A stretch of DNA of 64,000 nucleotides from Mactra quadrangularis (lineage: Eukaryota; Mollusca; Bivalvia; Venerida; Mactridae). Below, piece after piece: positions 10,951 to 32,482 of this stretch (its first letter is position 1; each line of letters opens with the position of its first letter). The stretch is from contig CM046307.1 of assembly GCA_025267735.1 (NCBI GenBank), positions 5,462,258 to 5,526,257 of the forward strand, given 5' to 3'. A model generated the notes under the pieces. The model was not told where the DNA came from and searched no databases. It saw only the letters and a list, made by a program, of their open reading frames with translations. Position numbers and translations under genes: made by a program.

Positions 10951-11960
10951 TTTACTGTAGAAAGGCTATCCCTCTGATGCCATCCTATTACAGTGACGTA
11001 CGTATACAGCTTCCGTTTTCACGATTTTATGTATTTTGGTTTATTTGTAAAGTTTTCATTAGCCATCATGTATGTTTAGTCATTTAATTTAAGCTTACTT
11101 CCGCTCAATTAACGCCTTAATTACGCGTTTGAATGAGTAAAGTTGTTTCTCATTTAACTTATTTGTTCAACTAAATGCCTTAAGCCATTTGAGGTTTTAA
11201 CTCAATTATCAATGACTAACTGAACGTCACTACAGTAAATTTACCTGTACGTACTTTTCATAACTAACGTAACTTCATGGTGACCTTACTTCCGGTCAAT
11301 CTAAATATGCATGAGCAGTTGATAAGTGTGGTACATATTTCAAACTGACCAAGTCAGGGTCAAATGTCACTTAATCTCTCACACTTACTATTAAGGTAAA
11401 CAACCACAACTTATCTGCCGATTTGCCGATGTAGAAAACTCTTGACCACGCTTGCTAATTTTTACAAAACTTCACCCTGAAATTCCCGGAATTTTTATTT
11501 TTCAACATAAGTTTTATGTCAAAGCATGGTACCAAACAATTATCAGCGTTCATTTTTTTAAATGGTGCTTTAAAATGTTCTCCGATCAGCCATACTGGCC
11601 ATGATTTGTGTTCAAATGGGTTTTTCTAAAAGACAATCCACCATAACCAATCAATATTCAATTCAATATTTTTTTTTATTTAGCACAAACATAAGTTTTT
11701 TGCCAATACAATACAATATATACAAAGTACAAACAAACAGAAAGAACAAACATATATAATGAAGGAAAAAAAAAACAGAGAAAAAGGGGAAAAAAGGAAA
11801 TAACCGGTATTCTCGTTCAAAATCAGGAAAAATCTAGTTTTCAGGTTTTGTTTTCTGACCACTAGGATGACCATGTACTAACACATGACAAAGTTAATCA
11901 ACAGTTACTAAAATATTAATAAATGAGGTTATGAAAATATTAATTCAACAATATTGGTAA
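10951..11960. other. Intergenic sequence with possible LINE tail
   Basis: No gene is seen. At about 11652-11690, ATTCAATTCAATATTTTTTT reads on the minus strand as an A-rich tract with short tandem repeats, which would suit the 3' tail of an old LINE. The weak minus-strand ORF at 11680-11874 has no recognisable content. Confidence 0.35.
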
Positions 11961-11964
11961 ACAA

Positions 11965-12305
11965 TGGCTACCATATGGTCAGTTTCAGTTAATACTTGTG
12001 TTTCAACATCTCCTTGTACCGGTCAACTATACACGGACAGATACTTAACTAAAGGTATCAAGGGGTCATAAGGCAGATCCAAGTAGCCATCAGATGTTTC
12101 AAGAACTACGGAGTTATAAAACGATCACGACTTTCAAACTATTGGTCACTCATGATGATATTTGAAGTATTAAATGACCAATTCATTCTTTATATTATTC
12201 TATTTGAAGCATTTGACCATACGTTAATTTCTCAGGAAAAAACATATATAAGACCAGAATGTTGGGGCACTGGTCAGATACATCCTCGATCTATCTAGAA
12301 GCAAG
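11965..12305 (+). promoter_or_regulatory. Promoter of protease gene A
   Basis: TATATAAG lies at 12245-12252, 54 nt before the ATG, so the 5' UTR should be about 30 nt. The upstream 280 bp is conserved with the other two protease genes: ATGGTCAG, CTTGTGTTTCAACATCT, GGTCACTCATGATGAT and TTTGACCATACGTTAATTTC appear in the same order at 23645-23975 and, inverted, at 36558-36895. This marks a shared regulatory region and implies co-regulation of the three genes. Confidence 0.75.
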
Positions 12306-16307
<4,002 letters not shown>

Positions 16308-17789
16308 ATCTTTGTGGACGGTGGTGTTGATATATTTTCGTTTATTTGTGTTTTTTTTGGGGGGGCTATGTTAAAGTTAAGTACATAAAATAAATTAATT
16401 ATTGCATTCAAATTGTTATTTGTTGCTTGTTGACTATGTAGTTTTCTAGGTTTGTTCATGACCCGAGTCTGTATTGTATACTTGTTGTGTCAAAACGACT
16501 AGTAGTTTTATTGGGGTTCTTGTATACATGGATTAAAACCCCATTGATGATTAAGGTATACAACCCTGTTTTTGTGTGTTAGAGAATCATTATTCATTAT
16601 TGTTACTGGAGTCTTACTAAGGTCAAGGAGAAGTTCTGGAGTTGTTGAAAAAAATATTAAATAAAATCATACAACACTCTGGGTACCTATTCTTTTTACT
16701 CACTTCCCTATCCCCACCCAACACATTAAATTGGTCATCTGTTAGCAATTAAAATAAAAATTATAATAAATAAAGATATATTAAATTGGAAACTTTGTAT
16801 ACGCAAACGAAAATATATACATGTAATCCGTATTCCATATACTTTTTTTTATTTGACGTTCCTAAAATGTTAAAGTATGAAAAGTACACGTAGCAGTTTT
16901 ACTTTTTAAAGTCATTTACGTTTTACAATACGCGTTGATACTATCGATCATCGTTGCATTATTCCTAGAAATATACTGATTTCGCTTGCAATATGATATA
17001 GCTGCTGGTTAGAGATACAAATTAAAGAACGAATGTCAAATTATGAAATTGTTCGTTCACAGATTAGTCAATATTGAACTGGAAGCAGTAGAATGTTGAT
17101 ATGGCAATACAAACTATCAACTGATTTGCAGGCCTTGAATTTAATTTGGATGACCGTCATAGGTCGATATTTTGTTCGATACGGAAACGTTCGATCCGAT
17201 ATATCTATCGAACCTACAGTACCGGTATTCGATATATATCGTATACCGGTGTAGAGCCCTACTAGTTAGAGATTCAAATTAAAGAACACTAACAGAAATC
17301 TTCTATTTACTACACTGTGGACGACTCCAATCGGAACACTTTTGAAATTTTCTACGGATGTTCTACGCATAGTTTCGTAAAACACCTCAGAGGTGTTCCG
17401 AATTTGATGACTCGGGAGGTCAAAGCCTAAGGAAAGAAACCTCTACAGAAAATTCGGATTTTGTCCAAATTTTCTAACATTAAGATATGTGCGAGCAACA
17501 GTTTTGAGGTTTCTACATAAACGTGTTCATAACAACTTGGTACATAATACATGTAGTATAGCTGTGTATATTGTATATTACAAACAGAATTTAGGTAAGA
17601 GGTTGCCATAAGAACATCAAACACAAAACAAGTGATTTTTTGTTAGTTGGGAAAATTATTACTGCAATACTTTGTGGTAGTTTTAATTTAAAACAATGTC
17701 ACGCACACAATATCAGTCTGACCATCGCCGTACCATCTTGATGACTACTGGGTACGAGAATGGGCTATCACCATTTTTCCGTTCATTAG
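16308..17789. other. Intergenic sequence after protease A
   Basis: No gene is seen. The 3' UTR of gene A occupies the first 110 bp. A near-perfect short palindrome lies at 17221-17250 (ACCGGTATTCGATATATATC, then GTATACCGGT). Confidence 0.5.
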
Positions 17790-18090
17790 TTTAATTTATT
17801 TATTTTATTTATTTAAACGTTAACGCCGTATCAACACAATTTAGGTCATTTCACGGCGTCCAGCGCACCTAACCTAGCTTTCCTGGACCATTGTCTATAA
17901 CCAGTACTCACCTACCCTTCCACAAGGCCGGAAACTTCTCCATATTATATAATCAATGGAGGAAAATCGACATTATTGTCAAATTTTCATGGAAGGGTAT
18001 AACCTCCCCGGGTGGGATTCGAACCCGCACCCCCTCGGGCACGAGTATCCAAATCCCGGCGCGCTACCAACTGCGCTATCGACCCGGGTT
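17790..18090 (-). mobile_element. SINE family 1, copy 2
   Basis: In reverse complement, the block begins AACCCGGGTCGATAGCGCAG, carries B-box GGGTTCGAATCCCACC and has the shared body ending in TGTTGATACGGCGTTAA. An ATTTATTT-rich tail follows (in plus coordinates 17790-17815). This is one of the better-preserved copies. Confidence 0.88.
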
Positions 18091-19498
18091 CCCTTAGTTT
18101 AATAAAAAAGCTAGACCGCTACATATAAAACAAACTTTTCTCAAGTTATCTTCAGAGTAAGACTGTAAATAAAAACTTGTTTCTCGTCAAGTTTTTGCAA
18201 CAGCAAAACGGAAAAGATTCAAACAAGGCAATAAGTATCTGTTATATTTGTTGGTTCGAATAGGAATACATTAGTCCATGAGTTGTAATTGTTTACTTTG
18301 ACTTTCTGCCCTTGTTTACCTCTTGAGAGATATTTTCTGCGGATGATTTTGAACTATCGATAAAAACTCACTACATGAGTTGATATTTTGGGGGAAATGA
18401 AAGTAGTGGTAATTGTTAGCCATATTTGATGTCATTTAATAATTTGACAGGAAAGAGAAACCGGTGAATAAAAAAATTATCTAACTTATAAATTGTTATT
18501 TTAGACAAAAAATAAGCCATCCATGTAATATATTCACATTAATTAACGCTTTTAATGTATTATTAAAAAAAAAACTGGTCTCTGGCCATAAAGACGTCTT
18601 AGTAATGAATGTCAAACGGTGAATCAAGAGGGAACCTTGTTCTTTTTTGCATGTTTGGCTTTAACGGTGCACCAACATATTAATTTTATATCTAACCGAG
18701 AAGACCCTGTTCCTCTAAAATGAGTTTAAGATAAGAAGTTAAATGAAAATATATTACTTTGTCAAGAACCTTTGAAAAAGATTGGGGTTACCTATTCCAT
18801 ACAAATAAAGTCTTGTCCGTCTCTGAATTAAAAACTTTACTACCTTCAAAGTAATAAAGCGTGTCTTTTATGTACTAATTTATGGTATGTTGTTTACGAC
18901 ATATATTCCCTCCCACATATAGCTATAAAACAATACTAGTATGAAGCTGGTCTGTCTGGTTAAGAATAATTAATAAATTTACAAACGAAATTTTGAGTTG
19001 GTTTTAACAGTGTTCAAAAATCACAGCTAGGTCTTTTTGACTTGAGACGAAGAAATCAACATACATGTACACCAAATCAGGCTACGAGATAGACGTCACT
19101 TGTAGATAGCAGCAAAGATTTTCTTAAAACATTGCTATAGTTCTCGCCTTTTCAAATTGTGAACTATTTGCAACAATTTTCAAAACCACCAAAACATGTA
19201 TACACGCACTTATCTATTCTATCATACGTGCCTAAAATCAAACATTTAAAGTAAAGGCTCAATATACATAGACATACTTTTATTGCAAAAAAGGAAATTT
19301 GTCCATAGGCAATAAAAACATGTAAAAGTCCGATATAACGTTAAACAATATTGAATATTTTCCAGCGGTGGTCATGAAATTTCAGCAACAATACTAATAG
19401 TAGTAACTGTAGTTTACAATGTAATATACAGTCTAACCTGTATAAAGTGACCAAAGGCTTTTGTTATATAGACACGGGATGTAATACAGATACATGTA
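18091..19498. other. Gene-free AT-rich sequence
   Basis: No ORF above noise, no exon-like segment and no repeat partner within this window were recognised. Confidence 0.5.
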
Positions 19499-19664
19499 CA
19501 GTAAAGTTCCACTGTAAGGAATATCAAAATCGATGGTCCTAATAGCGTATGTGTCTTATTATAGGGAACATTTTAATATCAAATTGAGCATTTGGGTTTA
19601 AAAACCGTCAAAAATTGCATGATTTTGCCAAATCCAAGGTGGCCTAATTAGCGGAACTTTACTG
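19499..19664. mobile_element. 166-bp MITE, CAGTAAAGTTCC ends, TA target
   Basis: The left end CAGTAAAGTTCCACTG and the right end CGGAACTTTACTG are inverted. The element is flanked by TA on both sides (19497-19498 and 19665-19666). The interior includes CCAAGGTGGCCTAATTAGCG. A second copy, interrupted by another element, lies at 59616-60110. Short ends and a TA target fit a Tc1/mariner-type MITE. Confidence 0.75.
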
Positions 19665-19994
19665 TAGTCTTGATTTTTGTATTTTCTGAATCGACAAATT
19701 AAAGATGCATTAAAACACACGTGATTCAGACGTTCAGTTATTCAGCTAGGTAGGAAATTTTAAAACATAAGATCGTCTATGATGGCTCAATTTCGCTTCT
19801 AAGCGGACTCTTTGTAAAAGAACAGATCATATTTGAATATTTTATTACATTTGAACTCAAATATATATCTGGAGTGTCATGAAACAAGTTACATTTTAAG
19901 ATGTGAAATAAATAGTTAGACAACAAAACTGAATGGATACGTTCGATCTGTTCTGAAGGTGCAAGAGGTTGTGTACTGTATTTGTAAATGAGAG

Positions 19995-20228
19995 ATGGGG
20001 TTCGAATTCTATCCGGGGAGGTTATACCCTTCCATGAAAATTTGACAATAATGTCAATTTTCCTCCATCTATAAGGTATGTGGAGAAGTTTCCCGCCATG
20101 TGTAGGGGTAGGTGAGTACTGGTTATAGACAAAGCCCAGGAAAGCTAGGTTAGATGCGCTGGACGCAGTTAAAATAACCTAAATAATTATGTTGACACGG
20201 CGTTAAACAAAGTATAAATAAAGAATAA
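19995..20228 (+). mobile_element. SINE family 1, copy 3 (degraded head)
   Basis: The body is well preserved from GGGGTTCGAATTC and GGGGAGGTTATACCCTTCC to TGTTGACACGGCGTTAAAC. The tRNA-like 5' half upstream of the B-box is not recognisable, so it is truncated or strongly diverged. Confidence 0.8.
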
Positions 20229-21036
20229 ATGTCCCAAACGCAATACAATATGTTAAAACCGAATTATGGTCACTGTTTTACACTTTTACTACTTCATTAT
20301 TTTAATACTTTCTTGGTAACATAGGGCACACTCAAGAGCATATGTGATTGATACATATGCGTTCGCCATGATCACGTTCCAATTTGGATATGTTTGCCCC
20401 ATTTTATATACGAGCAGTATAATAAGGAAGCTGCTACTTACTATTGTGACCATAGTGCTCAGAGCTCAGTGGGTATCCAACGTACTTTGCAACACGTTAA
20501 TGATTACTATCAAATAAAACTAGTTGGAAGCTGTTAATGTGATTTGTTATACTATAATACCATTACGGAGAAAGAGACACAATGAAGGCATAATTAATTT
20601 ATAGCAAACCAATTTTGCATTTCTTTTTATCCTTTACCATAATCACAAGCTGTCTTAATGTCATTCAAACTGACAACAAAAATTGACACAGGTTGACCAT
20701 AATTATATTGATTAATTGTTAAATGATATATTAGTTTTCACTCCATATAGGTAATTAATAATCAAATCAAGTTTATGCTAAACGTAAAATGGCTCTATCC
20801 TCACGGAAAGTCAATACTAGCAACAGACATTGAAGTATCACCCTGTCATTTATGACACACACAAACAACAGGACCTATATAAATGTATTATGATCCTTAG
20901 GTTGACTCTTTTACCTACATGTACAAGTTATTAAGTAAAATGTGGATTAGTTTATATTTTTTATTATTTTAGCTAATAATCTTAGCTCGATTGTGAAACA
21001 AGTTTTCACATCTTCGATTAATCACTTTCGATTACG
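20229..21036. other. Gene-free sequence
   Basis: I see nothing in this stretch that I can support as a gene or repeat. Confidence 0.5.
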
Positions 21037-21165
21037 CTGCCTGGTCCTCCAATACTAAGTTAAAGGATGAAGTTTCTTGTTCAAGAAAACTTCGAGTCAA
21101 CTGTCTGGTCCTCCAATACTAGCTAAAGGAGGAAGTGTCTTTTTCAGAAAAACATTAGGTTGATA
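21037..21165. repeat. 62-bp imperfect tandem duplication
   Basis: TGGTCCTCCAATACTA followed by an AAAGGA(T/G)GAAGT stretch and a TTCAAGAAAA-like stretch occurs twice, starting near 21040 and 21102, with about 80-85% identity by eye. Confidence 0.65.
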
Positions 21166-21357
21166 TTGGATGAGATTTAATACAACACCAGTCCACTTCT
21201 ATAATGCTATACTGTATATATGAATATGTACAGTATAAGTTATTGATCCATTTATCTATCTGATAATTTCCCTTCAACTGGCTGTGGCATTTTAAGACAA
21301 ACAGATGACGTGTTCTGTGTACAGTTGTTAAATTGTCAGATAGACACGGACATTGTC

Positions 21358-21720
21358 CATCAGAACACCTCGACCTTTCATGAATGAATAATCTCGGAAG
21401 GATTGTGGGGTCTACATTGGCGTTATGGGTGTTTACTACCTACGCGAGTACTACTCTTGTAGTATACACGCAGATCTTTGTCAAAACATATTTCAATGTT
21501 ATGTATTTAACTAAGTATTGTTCAGCGATATCATTGGATTGTGTTATTTCAAATTAATAGACTAAAAACGAATACACTCATTGCCTAAACGATCGTGGAT
21601 TTGTTTACTTCAACACCGGTCAAAGCATTTTGTTTGAGAATATGGCTTAAAGGTAGTTCCAAAATGTCGTCCAAATATGCCCGAGGTTATTCCTAGTGAA
21701 TGGCCGATGAGTTCCGAATG
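21358..21720. mobile_element. 363-bp MITE with 10-bp target duplication
   Basis: The left end CATCAGAACACCTCGACC and the right end GGCCGATGAGTTCCGAATG are inverted. The element is flanked by a perfect GGACATTGTC duplication (21348-21357 and 21721-21730). Long target duplications of 9-11 bp are characteristic of Mutator-like elements. It has no coding capacity. Relatives are at 45086-45151 (66 bp), 5059-5335 (truncated) and within 6919-7111. Confidence 0.85.
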
Positions 21721-23644
21721 GGACATTGTCGCGTGAAATGTTAACATAATTGTAAAGCATCCTTAAAAGTGTGTTTTGATGTCTGTATAACTGTGCCACA
21801 TGAGCATTGCGGTGTTTTGAACAGTTTCAGTTTGAAATGCATTGGCTGTTTTCAGTGCGTAATTACACAGTGATTACTTGTTCAGGTGATAATAATGATA
21901 AATAACAAAAGTGACTCGCGTTCAATACCTAATCACATATAAACTAAACATATATGTTTACAGTGTTATGACATGCCAAAATAATGCAATTTAAAGCAAC
22001 CCAACGAAGACAATTTTTTTATCATCAATCTAAAAACAAGTAATACTATCTAAAAGAGTATAGAATATATAACCGCCTTGGGATTATAATACATTTCTCA
22101 AGCGGGTTCCCTTGTAAGGATCAATTTCTTCAAAATATCGTTTTCCAGTGATTAACTCGAGAAGCCAATGCGTACAAGTTTTAAGATCGCAAATATCTAA
22201 ACTGATGCTAAAAAAAAACGTCTCATTTCAACTAGGTTTATAATTTTCATGATCAGAATAACAAGAGAAAACATTAATCTTGTTTGCCTGTAAGAAGTGC
22301 TTAGTGACGTGTGCAACGTGAGGTCTGTCGTTTTTATGATGATAGAAAAGGTATTGACGTTGTCAGAATATATTGACACTCACATAGCATAATAGGTGGT
22401 CAATGTGATGTGTCCACGAGATTACCTTAGCAAACTGCGTGTTGTGACTGAAACTCGTTTTAAGACACTTATACGTCTGAGGATGTTACATAAGTCGAAA
22501 CACGACTCATCACTGAACTCCCAATACCATGACTGAGATGATACAAGGGTAGAGATAGACGTCAGTGGCGGTGGCATACGTTTAGAACTAGTCCGAAGTA
22601 CGGTTTACGCCAAACAAGTAGTTTTCCTCATTGTGTATCGACTTATTTGGTGTACACGGTTTACGCTTACACTATACGTGACGTAGATACTGCCGTGAAC
22701 ATCTATTACGCGAATGACGTCGATGTTTAAACACATACATTTTGTAGTTGTCTTGTCTTACCCACGTTACACCCGTTCTATCTGAACGTGGTCTATCAGC
22801 AAACATTTCTGTATAAGACTTAATTGATGCGTTTCTTTTTCTCGTTAGTATATGTTCATGTATAATTTTACAAAACTATTTACATGAGTTTCGTGAACTT
22901 TAATTAGCTTTCGCACGAAATTCACAATACAAAACGTGTATTTATCAAAGCAGAAAATGTGTTTACTTCCGAATTGAAGTTGTCGTTATTTTTAGACACG
23001 ACGGGATATTCCGACCTTGTTCGTCGAGTTCCGTGATTTTCCGTTGAGTCTTTACTTTCGGTTTTAATCGCAAATTTCATAATAGAATTAGTACATGATG
23101 TATAAATTCTGGAGAAAATACTTGAGATTTTTGTGCCTGAGATGCGTTTTATATATTAGTTTAATGTTTGCATAAGTTTTAAGCAAAAGCATGATACAAT
23201 GTACTTGATAATTATCATCGTTCAATTTAGTAATGGGGCTTTAAAAAATGAAAATCTTCGTTTTAATAAATATAGCCTATGAATTACATGCATTTTAATA
23301 ATTTCTCGCGAACAAAATTCGATTCTGTTGAATATATTATGTAATTATCAAAGTATTTTTCTAATCTGCCCAAATTCATTTTGTCTGTAAGAAGTACATA
23401 CGCTACATACTTCATTTAAGGAAATTACAACTGTATGAAATAATGCAAATTTAAGGTTAAAACACAAAAGGTAATTTGTTTCCTTCCGGTGTTGACATGA
23501 ATGCATATTTAATAATCAGTATATGCATGGCCAAGAATCCGGTTTAATTACGATTAATTAATGTTTCCGTATATCTCCGGACACATTCGGAATAAAAATC
23601 AATCATATAAATGCACAATGAAATGGATGTTATTGATATAAAAT
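21721..23644. other. Intergenic sequence before protease B
   Basis: No gene or well-defined repeat is recognised apart from the 10-bp duplication at its start. The small minus-strand ORF at 22197-22379 has no supporting features. Confidence 0.45.
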
Positions 23645-23975
23645 GACTACCACATGGCCAGTCTCAGTCCGGTACTTGTGTTACAACATCTACTTCTATC
23701 TGTCCGTCCTACACGATCTGATGATTAACTGAAGGTATTAAGTGTTCAAGAGGCATGTTTAAATACTCATTACATTTCTACTGAATAAAAAGTAATAAAA
23801 AGATCACGAACGTCAACTTAATGGTCACTCATAATGATTGTGAAGTAATAAATGGCCACTTCACTCTTTTACCCTGTATTATTTGACCATACGTTCAATT
23901 CCCACGGAAAAACATATATAAGACAAGAATGTTTGGACATTGGTCAGATACATCCTCGATCTATCAAGAATCAAG
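23645..23975 (+). promoter_or_regulatory. Promoter of protease gene B
   Basis: TATATAAG is at 23915-23922, 53 nt before the ATG. Blocks matching the gene A and C promoters occur in order: ACATGGCCAGTCTCAGT, CTTGTGTTACAACATCTACT, TGGTCACTCATAATGAT and TTTGACCATACGTTCAATTC. Conservation ends about 330 bp upstream of the start codon, while intron 1 downstream is unrelated to that of gene A beyond its first bases. Confidence 0.75.
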
Positions 23976-28671
<4,696 letters not shown>

Positions 28672-29067
28672 ATCTTTGTGGACTGTGGTGTTGATATATA
28701 ATCGTTTATTTGATTGTTGACTAGTATGTTAGTTACAACATAAAATAAAAAATATGCATTTAAATGGTTGATTTTGTTTGTTAATGGTTCTTTTATGACT
28801 CCGTGTTTGTAATATATATAAAACAAGGTATTATTTATAAATTTTTATTTCCTATAATTTGTAAAAGAGCAGCAACTGTTTAAAATATGCAGACAATTAT
28901 TCTGATACAGTAAAACAATACTATGTAGGAGATAAACAATTATCACTTTTTTTCGAAATTCATTAGAAAATAATTCCTTATGCATTTTTTTTTCAAATTG
29001 ATCCTTTTTATTAGTAAATAATTTTGCTTTGAAATTTTTAAAGGGTACTAGAATTCATGTCTATATA
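28672..29067. other. 3' UTR and flank of protease B
   Basis: The first 80 bp is the 3' UTR with the poly(A) signal and resembles that of gene A (ATCTTTGTGGAC, GTGGTGTTGATATAT). Nothing else is recognised. Confidence 0.5.
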
Positions 29068-29443
29068 CAGTGCCCTCAAATAGTTTATTCACACATTTAC
29101 AATTTACATAGCACTAAATTGAGTTTTTAAAGGTTATAAAAGCAGTTTATTGTCAAAAAAGAAATAATTTTACTTTTTGCAATCGATGCATTTCTCTTTC
29201 TAATATGAAATCATAAAAAATATATTAAACTTGATAACATTTTGATAGCATTGATCATAGGTTTGGAAGCTGATAGATAACTTTTGCTGCAGCGCAAAAA
29301 AATGAATGTACAAATAAAGCCTTCATTTTCATTGCACGATTAATAAATTAAATAAACAATGACATAATAATACTTGATATCTGAACTTGGAATTTTGAGC
29401 TATTCAATAAATTGTACTGTGAAGGAACTTTTTGAGGGAAGTG
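29068..29443. mobile_element. Mariner-type MITE, TA target
   Basis: The left end CAGTGCCCTCAAATAGTTTA and the right end GAGGGAAGTG are inverted and flanked by TA (29066-29067 and 29444-29445). CAGTGCCCTC ends are well known from Tc1/mariner elements. At 376 bp it has no transposase ORF. Confidence 0.7.
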
Positions 29444-30187
29444 TAGTTTATCTATTTAATGAAGAAGAAAGAAGAAATTAATGCCATAAACTCCATATCT
29501 TTGAATTAAGAATAAAAATTGTTCATATTATATGCTTTCCAGTTGAATTCCTGGATTTATCGGTGAAATAAAAATCGGTTTTCTATTGTTATGAAACGAT
29601 GAAAATATTTTGTTCTCTGTTTGGTTGCAACGTTATGAAGACATATCAGACTTAAACAATAAGTAAAGCCAGCTTAAAGCATACAACAAGTATTAGCATT
29701 TTCAAGAATGCTTGAAATCGCTGTTTAGCCGTGTATTCTCAGCGTATCAATCCGTCCCAGGTATATTTATAGAATACAAGAATTAGCGTGCCCTGGTAAA
29801 GATATGTAAAACCATTGATTTAGATTCGCCCAGCAGAAGGGAAGATAGATTTGCATTTTTTCAACAAATGCAAGTTTTAAAAAAACAACACATTTTACAA
29901 TTACCTATGCATATTTTCTGGTGTTATAATGCAACTTTCTTGAATCTGGTACTAGTTCATACATTAATAATGGTATTTTCTGGTAATACAAACAGATAAC
30001 CCGACAAAACAAGGCGTCGACGAGGTCATACACGCACCCCTATTTTGACTGTTCGACGTCCATTTTTTCATTATGTGACCTAAAATGCATCGTTCTGATT
30101 GGCTTAAGGCAACCGACGTCGACAAAAAAAATGCTCAAATCTTAATAATTGTAATTTTCGCTGGCTAGGCAGCGACAATAAACGGAA
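29444..30187. other. Gene-free sequence
   Basis: No convincing gene or repeat is seen. Confidence 0.45.
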
Positions 30188-30318
30188 ATTTCGGTGAAGA
30201 TATATTTATTTACTCGTGAGCTAAGGATATCATATTTTTCACTCGTAGCTAAGCAGATGGTGAAAATATTGCGTCCTTAACTCACTCGTAATATAAAACG
30301 GGATTTTCTGTCACTTGA
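30188..30318. repeat. Imperfect hairpin with ACTCGT motifs
   Basis: The left arm (ATTTACTCGTGAGCTAAGGA, then ATATTTTTCACTCG) and the right arm (GTGAAAATATTGCGTCCTTA, ACTCACTCGTAATATAAAAC) are imperfect inverses. It belongs to the same look-alike class as 41676-41835 and 43831-43998. Confidence 0.55.
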
Positions 30319-32324
30319 GATGTCAGATTATTTCTGAATGCGGTAACTAACGCCGTAATTTCGACTAGCTTATATATTAATTAAGTCTTTTTGATGTGAT
30401 AAGAGATATGGAAATGCATACAAGTAGAGCATCGCCGAATTCGCTTTGAGCCTTTGCCATAGTCATATCAAGAAATATATTTTGTTTATAATAAGTTGTT
30501 ATCATTATTCATTCAACTAGAAAAATGTGCATTCTCAGCAACAACATAAAAACATCTGATGCGCATCATTTCTTTCTCGTTACGTTTGATCTAAGAATTT
30601 TAACAATCATAAAACACATTTTTCGTGTATGAACCATGGTATGTCATCGGGTCGTTAAAACAGTTCCTATATAAAGCTTACTTACGAGCTGTCTAGGGTA
30701 GAGTATAGTGATAGAAAACATTCCACCAAATTATTAAGTTAAACCTCTAAAGTGAGTATGGCTTATTTTTCTGGTTCACATTCGTACTTTGGCGGGTAAA
30801 AGTACGCCAGGCAAACAGAATAATTGCGGCGAACTGAAAGTAGTCTTCGAATGACATTATGTAGTTCTTAACTCCAAACAAATTACCGCCATCAGAAAAT
30901 GATGATGCAAAATTAAGAAAATGTTAAAGAAGTGTGACGTAATCATTATGAGGAGTTTGGGCATTCTATAAATAGATGGAATTACTAGTGTCACGTGATT
31001 TACGTGTTGGCAGTGGTTAAGTAGCAAAGCGTAATGTAAGCACTATGTGGAGTTTGCGATTTTGAATTTACGAGCAGCAGGAAGATTAATTATGGGCATT
31101 GTGACATTGTACCTGATGTCATTGCATTTTAAACAAATTCATTTGCTCTAGTTCTTATCAATTATACAATCTTCTATGCCAGAGGTTATCAAATCGTAAA
31201 ACAATTGGCATAGGGCAAAAGCAATTCTGACAAGCAATGACACACGCATTAACAGTCCTGTCAAATGAAACCATTTAACTCATGAATGAATATCACTTAT
31301 TTTGCTTTTGATTTTTGAAAAAATAGAATGTTGTCGTACGACTAGGGCGAACAATTACGCGACATGACATACCCAGCGTTTTCCAAATCATTAGTTACAT
31401 TCGGCAGTTTGACAGCTTTAAAGGTACTAATTTACAGATTTGGTAAAGTTTTTTTAAGTTTTTTTTTAAGTTTTCATACAATTTTGATAATTTCAGAAAA
31501 AGTTGATATTTAAGTTGAATTCTGTAAATGAGTGACATTAACAACTAGGTCACGTCTACTTCAATAAGAGGTGCTGTAATAATATCTCGATAACATCATT
31601 TTGTATTTCAAACATTTGGGTGAATTTGTTAATAGCTTACAGTATGGCATTGAACGAACTATACCATTACGGGAACTAACTGAAGAGACTGTTAGTAACT
31701 ATACTAAGCTATCATTAACATTGGAAAAATCGGAAATGACAGAGGAGTTTTGCATGATTGGAAATTATTCAATCGTAACTCCTTGGCACATTCCGTGACC
31801 TCATTGGACAAAACTGATAGAGTTCAGACTGGAAAGTAAAAAAAAAATGGTAGACATTATCACATTACCATATTGTTTTGATGTGCCGTAACAGTTAATT
31901 GAAGATGGTGAAAGATATGGTTGACATTTTGACATCTTTAAATGTTAAGGTTAACTACTTTTAAACTATTCCAATATTGTTCTAAGTTGTGTTTGACACT
32001 TCTCATTATAAATTTACTTCAATGTCATTAGAGACATTCCAATTTTTGTACGTGAATGATATTATCAACCATAAAACATTATTTTGAACAAAGTACTGAA
32101 GTGTGGGTGCACAAACCATGTAAATTATTCACATTGGTTAACTCTTGTTTTTTATTACTGCTTTAAAAGTGACAACCAACATGTGGTCACCATGACAAAA
32201 TAATAAGTTTAGAGGTTTTTTATAGTGGATAAGAGGGGGCGCGTTACTACAAATACTAACGAATAAACTGACAAGGGGTGAATGATAATCTTAATAATCG
32301 GAATCCAGTGATAAGATTGGGTTT
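30319..32324. other. Gene-free intergenic sequence
   Basis: No gene is supported. A short plus-strand ORF at 31601-31798 has no domain, no start context and no splice-bounded neighbours. Confidence 0.45.
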
Positions 32325-32482
32325 TATAGTTCTATTATATTAACCTGTCATTCATACATAATTTCATGGTGTCTACTCACTCTAACACAAACTCTCTATT
32401 TATAGTCAGTAAACTAGATTAAGAGTGTGTTCACACCATGAAATTATATTCATGTGTGACAGGTTAATAATATAGGACTATA
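32325..32482. repeat. 158-bp fold-back element
   Basis: The left arm (TATAGTTCTATTATATTAAC, CTGTCATTCA, AATTTCATGGTGT) is matched by the inverse right arm (ACACCATGAAATTATATTCA, TGACAGGTTAATAATATAGG, ACTATA). Arms are about 48 nt around a 60-nt loop. It is probably a MITE. Confidence 0.7.

Noticed and set aside
17891..18097. ORF with GGIRTRTPSG-like sequence
   Set aside because: It is a translation of the SINE family 1 tRNA-like head, a common annotation artefact.
31601..31798. 65-aa ORF that looks mildly protein-like
   Set aside because: It has no start context, no splice sites and no recognisable domain; the length is within chance.
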